Assembly: GCF_004006535.1 (NCBI RefSeq)
Contig: NZ_RLIH01000004.1
Location: 106,112-170,111 of the forward strand
Reading direction: 5' to 3'
Length of the DNA: 64,000 nt
Source of the DNA: Anaerosphaera multitolerans
GTDB lineage: Bacteria; Bacillota; Clostridia; Tissierellales; Peptoniphilaceae
Shown: positions 9,158 through 17,119 of the stretch, one piece after another
How the letters are laid out: every line of letters starts with the position of its first letter
Position numbering within the stretch: the first letter of the stretch is position 1
Translations under genes and position numbers: made by a program
The notes under the pieces: generated by a model
Database searches by the model: none
Seen by the model: the letters and a program-made list of their open reading frames with translations, nothing else
What the model was told of the DNA's origin: nothing

Positions 9158-9184
9158 TAATAAAAGTTGCCCTAGAGGGGCAAC
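9158..9184 (-). terminator. Weak terminator after mntP
   Basis: Read on the minus strand, GTTGCCC-ctcta-GGGCAAC followed by TTTTATT. The stem overlaps the mntP stop codon. The T-run is short, so read-through into the YitT gene is possible. Confidence 0.55.
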
Positions 9185-9738
9185 AAGTTTAAGTGCTCAA
9201 ACAGGATTTTAGTTCCCATTAGTATTAAAATTATTCCTCCGGCAAATTCTGCTTTTTGTTTGTATCTGATGCCGAAGATGTTTCCCAGTTCCACTCCCAG
9301 TATGGAAATAAAAAAAGTGATAATTCCAATTAGAAGTGATGATTGGATTATTTTTACATTTAAAAAGGCGAAGGTAACGCCAATAGCTAAGGCATCAATA
9401 CTTGTGGCAATTGCTATAGTAACCATTGATTTAAAATTAAAGTCGCAGTCAATGGGACAGTCCTTGTCAAAGGATTCCTTAATCATATTAAGTCCAATAA
9501 CTCCAAGTAGTATAAAGGCAACCCAGTGGTCTATGTCCTTTATTTCATTGGCAAAATTATTTGCCAGTAAAAAGCCTATAACAGGCATAAGTCCTTGAAA
9601 AAGTCCGAAATAAGTACCGGCCTTTACTGATTTTTTAAAGTCTCTTCTTTGAAGAGAAAGACCTTTACAAACCGAGGCGGCAAAGGCGTCCATTGATAAG
9701 CCCAATCCAATTAAGGATACGCTAAGTAAATTTTCCAT
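9172..9738 (-). CDS. mntP: Manganese efflux pump MntP
   Basis: Six-helix membrane exporter of Mn(II). Two repeated halves each carry the family's acidic motif: GLGLSMDAFAASVCKGL near the N-terminus and ATSIDALAIGVTFAF near residue 110. The 188-residue length is normal. I use the second in-frame ATG (9738) because GGGGTG lies seven bases before it, whereas the first ATG at 9750 has no ribosome site. The gene is preceded by an unusual leader with mutually exclusive hairpins (see that entry), so expression is probably controlled by attenuation. Confidence 0.9.
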   Translation of the reverse strand: MENLLSVSLIGLGLSMDAFAASVCKGLSLQRRDFKKSVKAGTYFGLFQGLMPVIGFLLANNFANEIKDIDHWVAFILLGVIGLNMIKESFDKDCPIDCDFNFKSMVTIAIATSIDALAIGVTFAFLNVKIIQSSLLIGIITFFISILGVELGNIFGIRYKQKAEFAGGIILILMGTKILFEHLNLLPL

Positions 9739-9755
9739 ATTACACCCCATTAATT

Positions 9756-9857
9756 AAAAAAGACCCATCTATTTGAGATAAGTCAAAAATAGCCAGTTGA
9801 CTTACCCTCAGTCAACTAATTTATATCAATCTTAACAAATAAAAAACTTCATTTCAA
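9756..9857 (-). promoter_or_regulatory. mntP leader: promoter, hairpin, competing terminator (putative attenuator/riboswitch)
   Basis: Read on the minus strand: -35 TTGAAA (9857-9852), 17 bases, -10 TAAGAT (9834-9829). Right after the expected start comes hairpin AGTTGAC/GTCAACT (9817-9811 with 9801-9795, 9-base loop), then GACTTATCT/AGATGGGTC (9784-9776 with 9770-9762) followed by TTTTTT. That is an intrinsic terminator only 18 bases before the mntP start. GGTAAGTCAA (9806-9797) in the first hairpin can pair over 10 bp with TTGACTTATC (9786-9777), which would break both hairpins. No upstream minus-strand gene needs this terminator. It does not look like the yybP-ykoY manganese riboswitch. 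In the rest of the 303-base divergent gap I see only the mgtE promoter. Confidence 0.65.
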
Positions 9858-9981
9858 GGGGCCTATTTAAGAGAATGATTTAACGAAGAATGTCCTTTCT
9901 CAATTAAATTATAATATTTATCTTAGAAAGTATGGTGTGATTTTAAAGAGGATAAAAGATTTTCAATTTTTATTCAAGACT

Positions 9982-10009
9982 TTGAATTACCTGCTTTATA
10001 TGTTAATAT
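9982..10009 (+). promoter_or_regulatory. mgtE promoter
   Basis: TTGAAT, 16 bases, TAATAT at 10004-10009. The resulting leader of about 38 bases is too short for an M-box. Confidence 0.5.
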
Positions 10010-10053
10010 TTTAATAGATTTAAGAAAGCTAAGGAAGGCGAGGCGGTGAACTT

Positions 10054-11415
10054 ATGGAATATCAAGAGTATAAAGAGTATAGGGATTATTTTAAAAGTTT
10101 AATTGAGAAAAAAGAACTGAAAGAATTAAAGGAATCTGTATCTGAATTAAGTAACGTAGTGGACATTGCGGAAATAATCGAGGATATGGAAGACAAGGAC
10201 ATGTTACTGGTATTTAGAATGCTTCCCAAGGATAAAAGTGCCGAAGTTTTTTCTTATATGGAACTTAATGACCAGTTGAGAATAGTAAATTCCATAACAG
10301 ACAAAGAGTTAAGCGAAATAATAGATGAACTTTATTTTGACGACAGAATAGACATCTTGGAGGAAATGCCCGCTAACGTAGTTACAAAAGTGCTAAAGGG
10401 AACACCGGTAAATGAGCGGAAATTAATAAATGAATTTTTAAGGTATCCGGAAAATTCCGCCGGCTCTCTTATGACTATTGAATATGTGGTTTTAAAACCG
10501 GAGATGACTGTAAAAGAAGCTTTGGACCATATTAAAGAAGTTGGAATGGACAAGGAAACTATCTATACCTGTTACGTTGAAAATGAGTATAAAATGTTAA
10601 TAGGTTTCGTATCTTTAAGAACCTTAGTAGTTTCAGATGAAAGTAAGAAAATTAAGGACATAATGATTGAAGACGTAGTAAGTGTTAATACTTTAGAGGA
10701 TCAGGAGGAAGTTGCCGATGCTTTTGTAAAGTACGGTTATATTGCACTTCCAGTAGTTGATGGAGAATATAGGCTTTGCGGTATTATAACTTTTGACGAT
10801 ATTATGGACATAGTTGAATCTGAGGCCACTGAAGACTTTCATAAGATGGCAGCCATAAATCCTTCAGAAGATGAATATTTGGATCAAACTCCCTGGCAGC
10901 TTTCCAAGAACAGAATACCTTGGCTTTTAATACTTATGATTTCAGCTACCTTTACAGGTGGGATTATAAATAGGTACAATTATATTCTTGTTGAGTATAT
11001 GATTTTAAATTCCTTTGTACCAATGATGACTGACACAGGCGGTAACTCAGGTTCTCAATCTTCTACAATTGTAATTCGTGCGCTTGCCACAGGAGAGATA
11101 GGACTTTCCGATGCAATGAGAGTTATGTTTAAAGAAGTGAAAGTTGGAATTATTTGTGGCGGTATTTTAAGTTTTGTAAACTTTTTAAGATTGATTTTTA
11201 TAGCAAATATAGATAGGACCATTGCAGTATTAGTTTCAATTACGATGTTTATAACTGTGGTGCTGTCAAAGTTTTTAGGAGCCGCACTTCCAATGTTGGT
11301 AAAGAGAATGAATTTAGACCCTGCCATAATGGCATCGGCTTTAATCACCACTATTATTGACTCAGTAGTACTTTTAATTTATTTTGGTCTGGCAGCAAGT
11401 TTTTTACCCTTATAA
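10054..11415 (+). CDS. mgtE: Magnesium transporter MgtE
   Basis: Channel-like Mg(II) importer gated by cytoplasmic magnesium. The 453 residues show the standard order: an acidic N-terminal superhelical domain (to ~130), two CBS domains (~130-255), a connecting helix, and five membrane helices from ~288. The pore signature PMMTDTGGNSGSQSS lies at about residue 324. The start follows GGCGAGGCGGTG. It is divergent from mntP, so a magnesium and a manganese transporter share one intergenic region. Confidence 0.93.
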   Translation: MEYQEYKEYRDYFKSLIEKKELKELKESVSELSNVVDIAEIIEDMEDKDMLLVFRMLPKDKSAEVFSYMELNDQLRIVNSITDKELSEIIDELYFDDRIDILEEMPANVVTKVLKGTPVNERKLINEFLRYPENSAGSLMTIEYVVLKPEMTVKEALDHIKEVGMDKETIYTCYVENEYKMLIGFVSLRTLVVSDESKKIKDIMIEDVVSVNTLEDQEEVADAFVKYGYIALPVVDGEYRLCGIITFDDIMDIVESEATEDFHKMAAINPSEDEYLDQTPWQLSKNRIPWLLILMISATFTGGIINRYNYILVEYMILNSFVPMMTDTGGNSGSQSSTIVIRALATGEIGLSDAMRVMFKEVKVGIICGGILSFVNFLRLIFIANIDRTIAVLVSITMFITVVLSKFLGAALPMLVKRMNLDPAIMASALITTIIDSVVLLIYFGLAASFLPL

Positions 11416-11509
11416 TTTAGAAAAAAATTGTAAAGGGAACTCTATAAGTTTTAGAGAAAGAAAACAATTCTTTTTGATTTTAAAAGAGAATTGAAAGGAC
11501 GGATAAATT

Positions 11510-11744
11510 ATGAAACTTCTTAAATATTATAAGTATGATTTCATTATTGCATTTATTTTAACTTTACTGGCAACGAATTATGAAAGTATTTTTAAAATTG
11601 GAAGGCATTTTGAAAAATCATGAAAATTTAATTTTAACTATGGTTTTTCTCTTGTTTTATCTATCCATAAGTCTTATTAGATATATCTTCATAGCTGATT
11701 ATAATAAAGCTGTAGTTCCTAATATTAAAGATAAAAAATATTAG
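11510..11744 (+). pseudogene. Frameshifted small membrane protein remnant
   Basis: A 37-codon frame starting at 11510 (ribosome site AAAGGA) is overlapped in the +1 frame by a 54-codon frame (11580-11744) that continues as a hydrophobic helix and a basic tail. Joined by a single frameshift near 11600-11620 they would make a two-helix protein of about 75-80 residues. I do not recognise a family. An 11-bp inverted repeat (11465-11475 with 11483-11493) precedes the start. Two genuine tiny overlapping genes are possible but less likely. Confidence 0.45.
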
Positions 11745-11746
11745 GA

Positions 11747-11980
11747 GGGTTTTATTTTAAAGAATCACTTCAAAGTGAAGAGATGTTTCGCAAAGGACAA
11801 AAAATGTGAGTTTTAATTAATATGGCGGCAGCTACAGGTCTAGTTTTATTTACTTTTTTTAAAAAAGGGTTTCAAGATTTTAGCCCGTTGTACCCGAATG
11901 TTATGGGCTTATTAATAGTTATAATAGCGGTGACGTCCTGGGTTTTTACTAAGTATTATTTAAAAAGAATTAAGCGCTAG
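11747..11980 (+). pseudogene. Small membrane protein interrupted by an in-frame stop
   Basis: The frame reads as plausible protein (ATG at 11783, MFRKGQKM) to a TGA at 11807, then resumes and stays open through an ATG at 11822 to TAG at 11978. The resumed part encodes 52 residues with a C-terminal membrane helix and a basic tail, KYYLKRIKR. Removing one stop would give about 66 residues or more. It adjoins another decayed frame, so this 650-base stretch between mgtE and the HutD-like gene looks like a degrading small-membrane-protein locus. No family is recognised. Confidence 0.45.
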
Positions 11981-12072
11981 ATTAAAATAGTAATAGTATA
12001 GAAAAGCAATTATAAATAATAATAGATGAATTATATGTAAAGGGATTATAATATTAAAATGAGGTGTTAAAT

Positions 12073-12606
12073 ATGGAAATAATAAAAAAAGAAGAATTTG
12101 TAACTACTGATTGGAGTGGAGGAACTACTACAGAGGTTTATATCAGTCCCAAGGGAGCAAATGTGTCAGAAAGGGATTTTGACTATAGAGTTTCCACAGC
12201 AACTTGCGAATTAGATGAAAGTGTGTTTTCAGATTACAGCGGCTTTGTAAGATTTATAGCTCCTGTTGATGCAAATTTAAATTTAAAAAACGGTGATGAA
12301 GAAATTACACTTAGACCTTATGAAGTATATAGATTTGACGGTTCGGACAGTGTGGTAGGCTACAGTAAAGTGCGTGATTTTAATTTGATTTTTAAAAAGG
12401 GTCTGTCCGGAAAAATGTATTCTACTATAGTAAATGGCCAGGCCAGAATAGAAAACTTTTCAAAGAAGATGTTGATATTTAATAATGACTCTGAAATAGA
12501 AGTTAATAATAAAGATTTTGAAATTTTCAGCGCCATAGTTTTAGACATAGATGAAGTAGTTAACTTTAGAGGCTATGGAAGTTTAATAATCTGTGAAATG
12601 AATTAA
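12073..12606 (+). CDS. HutD/Ves-like cupin protein
   Basis: A 177-residue protein of the HutD family, a bicupin fold found beside histidine-utilisation genes in some bacteria; its molecular role is unsettled. It begins MEIIKKEEFVTTDWSGG, where the family has its conserved WxGG motif, and shows the SxAxC-type strand STATCELDES and a SGFVRFI segment. The ATG at 12073 is chosen because GAGGTG precedes it by six bases. No hut genes are nearby, so its function here is open. A terminator follows. Confidence 0.78.
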   Translation: MEIIKKEEFVTTDWSGGTTTEVYISPKGANVSERDFDYRVSTATCELDESVFSDYSGFVRFIAPVDANLNLKNGDEEITLRPYEVYRFDGSDSVVGYSKVRDFNLIFKKGLSGKMYSTIVNGQARIENFSKKMLIFNNDSEIEVNNKDFEIFSAIVLDIDEVVNFRGYGSLIICEMN

Positions 12607-12627
12607 ATATTTTTGGAATAATAACTT

Positions 12628-12652
12628 AAAAACACTCGATTGAGTGTTTTTT
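12628..12652. terminator. Bidirectional terminator
   Basis: AAAAACACTC-gatt-GAGTGTTTTTT serves the HutD-like gene on the plus strand and the convergent glutaredoxin gene on the minus strand. Confidence 0.85.
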
Positions 12653-12662
12653 AGTTTACATA

Positions 12663-12902
12663 TTAAAGAAATTTTTCCTGTAAGTAGTTAATTATGTCAT
12701 TTGATTCATAAAGAGCTTCATCGTCTATAAAAAGGCAAGGAATTTGTCTCTTTCCGCCTTTTTCAATTAAATAATTTTGCGCTTCCAAGTCCTTATTAAT
12801 ATTTACAATTTCCACATCCTCTATATTGTTCTTTTTAATAAATCTTTCCACTTTTATACAGTAGGGGCAGAAATTACCTGTAAACAGTTTTAAATCTTCC
12901 AT
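12663..12902 (-). CDS. Glutaredoxin-like thiol-disulfide protein
   Basis: A 79-residue single-domain thioredoxin-fold protein expected to reduce disulfides in the cytoplasm. The active site CPYC is at residues 12-15, and the cis-proline region reads GGKRQIPCLFIDD. The ATG at 12902 is chosen because GGAG precedes it by about seven bases; a longer form would use a TTG inside that site. It has its own terminator and no functional neighbour. The reductant (glutathione or another thiol) is unknown. Confidence 0.87.
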   Translation of the reverse strand: MEDLKLFTGNFCPYCIKVERFIKKNNIEDVEIVNINKDLEAQNYLIEKGGKRQIPCLFIDDEALYESNDIINYLQEKFL

Positions 12903-13180
12903 TTCATTCTCCAATCTAATATCAATTTTCTTTAAGTAGGTTTGTAGTATCTAGACAGGTCTACAAGTTAAATTATCTTTGTTAAAAACTTTTACATATG
13001 TTATAAAATTTCAGCACCTTAATTATTTTAATTTAGTGCTTTAAAAAAAGATTTTATTAAGATATTTAACCATCTACAATACCTGCGAGCTATAAAATTT
13101 ATTTACCCCTATTGATTTAACTGAAACATTTAAAAAATAGCTTTTTTTTGATATAATGAGAAAGATTAGAGGTGAAATAA

Positions 13181-13564
13181 ATGTCATTATTGGACAATTT
13201 TTCTGGAAATTTAGATGATTTAAAATCAACTGTTAAGGATTTTACTGAACTGATAAAGAATAATTCCAAGGAATTAAAGGAACAAACTGCAATTAGATTG
13301 GAAATATCCAAGGAAGAACGTAAGTTAGCTTCAATGTATAGAGATATTGGAGAAACTTTTTATAAAGAACATAATAAGCTTTCAAATCATAGTAATGACT
13401 ATATTGAATCTAAAATTGGAGAAATAGATATAGTAGTTGCAAAGATAGAATCCTTAAAGATGAAATTGGAAACGGGTTTTACTGCGGAAAAAACAGAAGG
13501 TGATTTTAAAAGCGGGAAACCTGAAAGTATAGTTTATATAGACGAGGAAGATTTAAATAAGTAA
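13181..13564 (+). CDS. Small acidic coiled-coil protein of unknown function
   Basis: 127 residues, not recognised. Residues ~5-110 are predominantly charged helix with heptad-like spacing of L/I, suggesting a coiled coil. There is no signal peptide or membrane segment. The C-terminus is acidic (YIDEEDLNK). A TATAAT box lies at 13151-13156, and AGAGGTG precedes the ATG. It ends 15 bases before the hydrolase gene and probably heads the hydrolase-murF-ddl-rnr-smpB operon. Confidence 0.65.
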   Translation: MSLLDNFSGNLDDLKSTVKDFTELIKNNSKELKEQTAIRLEISKEERKLASMYRDIGETFYKEHNKLSNHSNDYIESKIGEIDIVVAKIESLKMKLETGFTAEKTEGDFKSGKPESIVYIDEEDLNK

Positions 13565-13579
13565 TCCTTTGGAGGTAAG

Positions 13580-14347
13580 ATGGAAAAAAGTAGATTGGAA
13601 GTTCTATCTACAGAACTGAGTTATATAGAAGTGGGAGAGGGAAAGCCCCTTGTCATTCTTCATGGCTGGGGCGCAAATATTGAATCCATTACTCCCATAG
13701 TAAATGCAGCTCCCAAAGGTTATAAGATCTATGCCTATGATGCTCCCGGTTTTGGCGACAGTCAAGAGCCTTCTGACACTTTATCAACAGAGGATTATTA
13801 TAGGTACCTTTTTGAATTTTTAAAAGTAAAAAATATTAAAAAGGCCACCTTTATAGGACATTCCTTTGGAGGCAAGACTCTGACTATTTTTGCTGCAAAA
13901 CATCCTGAGATGGTGGAGAAATTGATTTTAATAGATGCATCGGGAGTAATACCTAAGAGAACTTTAAAGTATTATTTTAAAGTTTATACTTTTAAAACTC
14001 TTAGATTTCTTTACACAAAGCTGTTTTTTTGGAATAACAATACAGATGGCATAAGGAAATTTTATGAGAAGTTCGGTTCCGATGACTATCAAAATTCTCA
14101 AGGAGTTATGAGAAAGACCTTTGTAAAGGTGGTAAATGAATCCACTGTGGAATATTTTAGAAATATTAAAGCTCCTACACTTATTATTTGGGGGGAGAAT
14201 GATGATGAAACTCCTCTTTATATGGCAAGGGTATTTGAGGATAACATAGAGGACAGTGGACTGGTAGTGTTGAAAAATGCGGGACATTACAGTTATATAG
14301 ATGATTATGGGACATTTAGCGCAGTGTTGAATTCCTTTTTAGATTAG
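13580..14347 (+). CDS. Alpha/beta hydrolase
   Basis: A 255-residue cytoplasmic alpha/beta-hydrolase. The triad can be read: oxyanion-hole HGWG near residue 28, nucleophile S95 in GHSFGG, the acid at D208 or D209 in WGENDDETP, and H236 in NAGHYS. The start follows TTTGGAGGTAAG. It lies between a coiled-coil gene and a MurF-like ligase with 8 bases on the downstream side, implying translational coupling and perhaps a cell-envelope substrate. The substrate itself cannot be inferred. Confidence 0.85.
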   Translation: MEKSRLEVLSTELSYIEVGEGKPLVILHGWGANIESITPIVNAAPKGYKIYAYDAPGFGDSQEPSDTLSTEDYYRYLFEFLKVKNIKKATFIGHSFGGKTLTIFAAKHPEMVEKLILIDASGVIPKRTLKYYFKVYTFKTLRFLYTKLFFWNNNTDGIRKFYEKFGSDDYQNSQGVMRKTFVKVVNESTVEYFRNIKAPTLIIWGENDDETPLYMARVFEDNIEDSGLVVLKNAGHYSYIDDYGTFSAVLNSFLD

Positions 14348-14355
14348 GAGAGTGT

Positions 14356-15939
14356 ATGGTTAAATTATTAATAGCTGAGTTTATAATAATTTTCATTACT
14401 TTTTATTTTGGGATTATAAGAAGTAACTATCCTTTGCACATGTTGCAGTTAGAAGGCTATGAGAATGAAGGTTATAAAAATTGGCTTAGGGAAAATAAAG
14501 ATAAAGTAAATAAATTTTGGTATAGGGTAAATGCAGAAGGAAGTATTATTGGTTTTAAAAGTCATTACGTAAAAGTAAATACCGAGGAGAAAACTCCCCT
14601 TGTGTGGACCGACAGAGCAAAGCGACTTTTTAAAATTCACTACTTGGTAAATATCGGTTTTTTAGTAGTAGTTCTTTTAATCGTAAATACGATTTTTGGA
14701 ATTACGGATAATTTTCCTTTGGCTTTAGCGGTATTAATACTGGGAAGTTTTTTGGTTTATTTTTTTGAATACAGAATTATGTTGATTTCCAACAGTATTT
14801 CAGTTCCAAGAGAAAAAAAGATAAATATGGGATTTTATAAACAGGCACAGAAGAAAATCGCCGAATACAAAAGAAATTATGGTCTTAAGGTTTTGGGAAT
14901 TACAGGCTCTTTCGGTAAGACTTCTACAAAGGTAATTGCAGATACTATTTTATCAGAGGGATTGAAAGTAAAAAACACCCCCTCCTCTTACAACACTCCA
15001 ATGGGACTGTCAAAGGTAATAAATAATGAACTTACAGAGGATAGAGAGGTATTTATTGCGGAACTTGGAGCTTATAAAAAGGGTGAAATAGATGAAGTAG
15101 CACAATTGGTACAGCCGGACATAGGAATTATTACGGGAATCGGACCTACTCATATGCACTTATTTAAAACTATTGAAAATATTATGGCTACAAAGTATGA
15201 GTTAATAGAGGATTTGCCTGAAGACGGTATAGCTATTTTCAACTATGACAATGACTATGTAAAGGTTCTGGCTGATAAAACTGAAAAGAGAACTCTTAGA
15301 TATGGAACTGAAAATGTGGAAAAGTTGGACGTATATGCTAAGGATATTAAGGTAGATGAGAGAGGATCTAACTTTACTTTGGTAATTAAAGGTGAGGGAG
15401 AGATTTTCTGCGAAAGCAAATTACTTGGACTTCACAATATTTCAAACCTACTTGCAGCTGCAACGGCGGCCTATGTACTGGGTCTTAGTTTAGAGGAAAT
15501 TTCAAGGGGCATTAAAAAAGTTGAGCCTGTGGAACACAGATTGAATATAGTTGACGGCGGAACAGGTGTAATAGTTATTGATGATGCCTTTAATTCAAAT
15601 CCGGTGGGCTTCAGAGCTGCTCTTGATGTGTTAAGGGAATTTAAAAGCGGAAGGAAAATTATCATAACTCCCGGAATGGTAGAGTTGGGAGATATGGAAG
15701 AAGAGGAAAATTATAAAATCGGCTTTGAAATTGGCAAGGTCTGCGATTATGTAATCCTTGTGGGCAAAAAGAGAACTGAGCCAATATACAGGGGACTTAC
15801 AGATTCTAAGTACAATATGGAAAATGTCTTTGTAGTTAACAGTTTAAATGAGGCCACTAAGGTTTCAGCTCACTTGACAAAAGTTGGGGACATAGTACTT
15901 ATTGAAAATGATTTGCCCGATAATTACAATGAAGATTAA
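14356..15939 (+). CDS. MurF-like Mur ligase with N-terminal membrane segment
   Basis: Mur-ligase family enzyme, most like MurF, which adds D-Ala-D-Ala to the UDP-MurNAc-peptide. The first ~180 residues are not ligase: they hold hydrophobic helices at about 1-20, 95-115 and 118-140 separated by a basic loop. The ATP-binding GITGSFGKTSTK follows at ~182, then GAYKKGEIDEVA, the GPTHMHLF region, the HNISNLLAA motif and C-terminal VIDDAFNSNP. At 527 residues it exceeds typical MurF (~450) by the membrane extension. The adjacent ddl supplies its expected dipeptide substrate, supporting the MurF role. Confidence 0.8.
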   Translation: MVKLLIAEFIIIFITFYFGIIRSNYPLHMLQLEGYENEGYKNWLRENKDKVNKFWYRVNAEGSIIGFKSHYVKVNTEEKTPLVWTDRAKRLFKIHYLVNIGFLVVVLLIVNTIFGITDNFPLALAVLILGSFLVYFFEYRIMLISNSISVPREKKINMGFYKQAQKKIAEYKRNYGLKVLGITGSFGKTSTKVIADTILSEGLKVKNTPSSYNTPMGLSKVINNELTEDREVFIAELGAYKKGEIDEVAQLVQPDIGIITGIGPTHMHLFKTIENIMATKYELIEDLPEDGIAIFNYDNDYVKVLADKTEKRTLRYGTENVEKLDVYAKDIKVDERGSNFTLVIKGEGEIFCESKLLGLHNISNLLAAATAAYVLGLSLEEISRGIKKVEPVEHRLNIVDGGTGVIVIDDAFNSNPVGFRAALDVLREFKSGRKIIITPGMVELGDMEEEENYKIGFEIGKVCDYVILVGKKRTEPIYRGLTDSKYNMENVFVVNSLNEATKVSAHLTKVGDIVLIENDLPDNYNED

Positions 15940-15949
15940 GGAGATATTT

Positions 15950-17119
15950 ATGGAAAATATAGCAGTTGTATTCGGTGGTAGAAGTGTGGAGCATGAAGTT
16001 TCCGTAATTACGGGAATGCAGATAATGGAAAATATGGATAAGTCAAAGTACAATCCCATACCTCTATATATTACAAAGGAGGGTAAGTTTTTATCGGGAG
16101 ATGTATTAAAGGACTTCACTACTTTTAAAGAAAATGATTTTTCAAAGGCTGTAGAAGTGTTTTTTAAAGGTTATAATGAAGATTTCAATTTATATACAGT
16201 ATCTAGTAAAAAGGGAGGTTTATTTGGCAAGGACAGCCGGGATGTAGAGGTATTTGCCAAAGTTGATGTAGTATTTCCCGCTCTTCACGGCACCTATGGA
16301 GAAGACGGTTGTTTTCAGGGCTTACTTGAACTTATGTCGGTTCCCTATGTGGGATGCGGCGTAACTCCTGCAGGTGTGGGAATGGACAAGGTAATAATGA
16401 AAAAAGTATTTCAATCAGAGGATATTCCAATGACTGAATACTTCTATTTTTATAGAGATGAGTGGAAGGAACAGGAAAAAATAATAGAGAAGGCTGAAAA
16501 AATAGGCTATAGTTTATTTGTAAAGCCGGCTAACCTGGGTTCTTCTGTGGGGATTTCAAAGGCGAAGAATAAAGAGGAATTTATTGAGGCTGTTGAAGTT
16601 GCCATAAGGTATGATAGAAAAATATTAGTGGAAAAGGCAGTGGAAAATCCAAGGGAAATAAATATTGCCGTAATGGGATATGAAAATGACCTGGTAGTTT
16701 CAGCCTGTGAAGAGCCTGTGGGTTGGAAGGACTTGCTAAAATATGAAGACAAGTATGTTGCAGGGCCTAAAGGTTCTAAAGGTATGAAGGGGCAGAAAAA
16801 AAATCTTCCTGCAAATATTTCCGATACAGTGAGAGAGGAAATTGAAAAGTATGCAAAATTAGCTTTTAGAGCTATAGACGCAATGGGAGATGCCAGAATT
16901 GACTTTCTACTAGAGGGAGATACTGTATACGTTAATGAAATAAATACTTTGCCGGGTTCATTGGCTTTTTATCTCTGGGAAGAAAGTGGGATTTCCTTTA
17001 AGGAATTAATTACGAGGTTAATAGAACTTTCAAAGGTGAGGTATGAGCAAAAAGCTGAAAATATTACCTCTTATGACTCCAATTTATATAAAAACACCTC
17101 CTATGGAGCAAAACTATAA
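15950..17119 (+). CDS. ddl: D-alanine--D-alanine ligase
   Basis: ATP-grasp enzyme that makes the D-Ala-D-Ala dipeptide for peptidoglycan. From ATG 15950 (ribosome site AAGGAGA) it is 389 residues. It shows VVFGGRSVEHEVSVITG at the N-terminus, PALHGTYGEDGCFQG near residue 105, FVKPANLGSSVGISK at ~190, and EINTLPGSL at the C-terminal catalytic end. Key D-Ala-D-Ala specificity residues in the E-H-x-x-S and Y/K region look intact. Ten bases follow the MurF-like gene, and its stop overlaps the rnr start by one base. Confidence 0.94.
   Translation: MENIAVVFGGRSVEHEVSVITGMQIMENMDKSKYNPIPLYITKEGKFLSGDVLKDFTTFKENDFSKAVEVFFKGYNEDFNLYTVSSKKGGLFGKDSRDVEVFAKVDVVFPALHGTYGEDGCFQGLLELMSVPYVGCGVTPAGVGMDKVIMKKVFQSEDIPMTEYFYFYRDEWKEQEKIIEKAEKIGYSLFVKPANLGSSVGISKAKNKEEFIEAVEVAIRYDRKILVEKAVENPREINIAVMGYENDLVVSACEEPVGWKDLLKYEDKYVAGPKGSKGMKGQKKNLPANISDTVREEIEKYAKLAFRAIDAMGDARIDFLLEGDTVYVNEINTLPGSLAFYLWEESGISFKELITRLIELSKVRYEQKAENITSYDSNLYKNTSYGAKL

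Noticed and set aside
9751..10053. M-box or yybP-ykoY riboswitch upstream of mgtE or mntP
   Set aside because: The mgtE leader is only about 38 bases, and the conserved loops of either family are not present; the mntP leader is different in size and sequence.
12915..13180. AGCAC/GTGCT hairpin in the glutaredoxin upstream region as a terminator
   Set aside because: Pairing is interrupted and no T-run follows on either strand.
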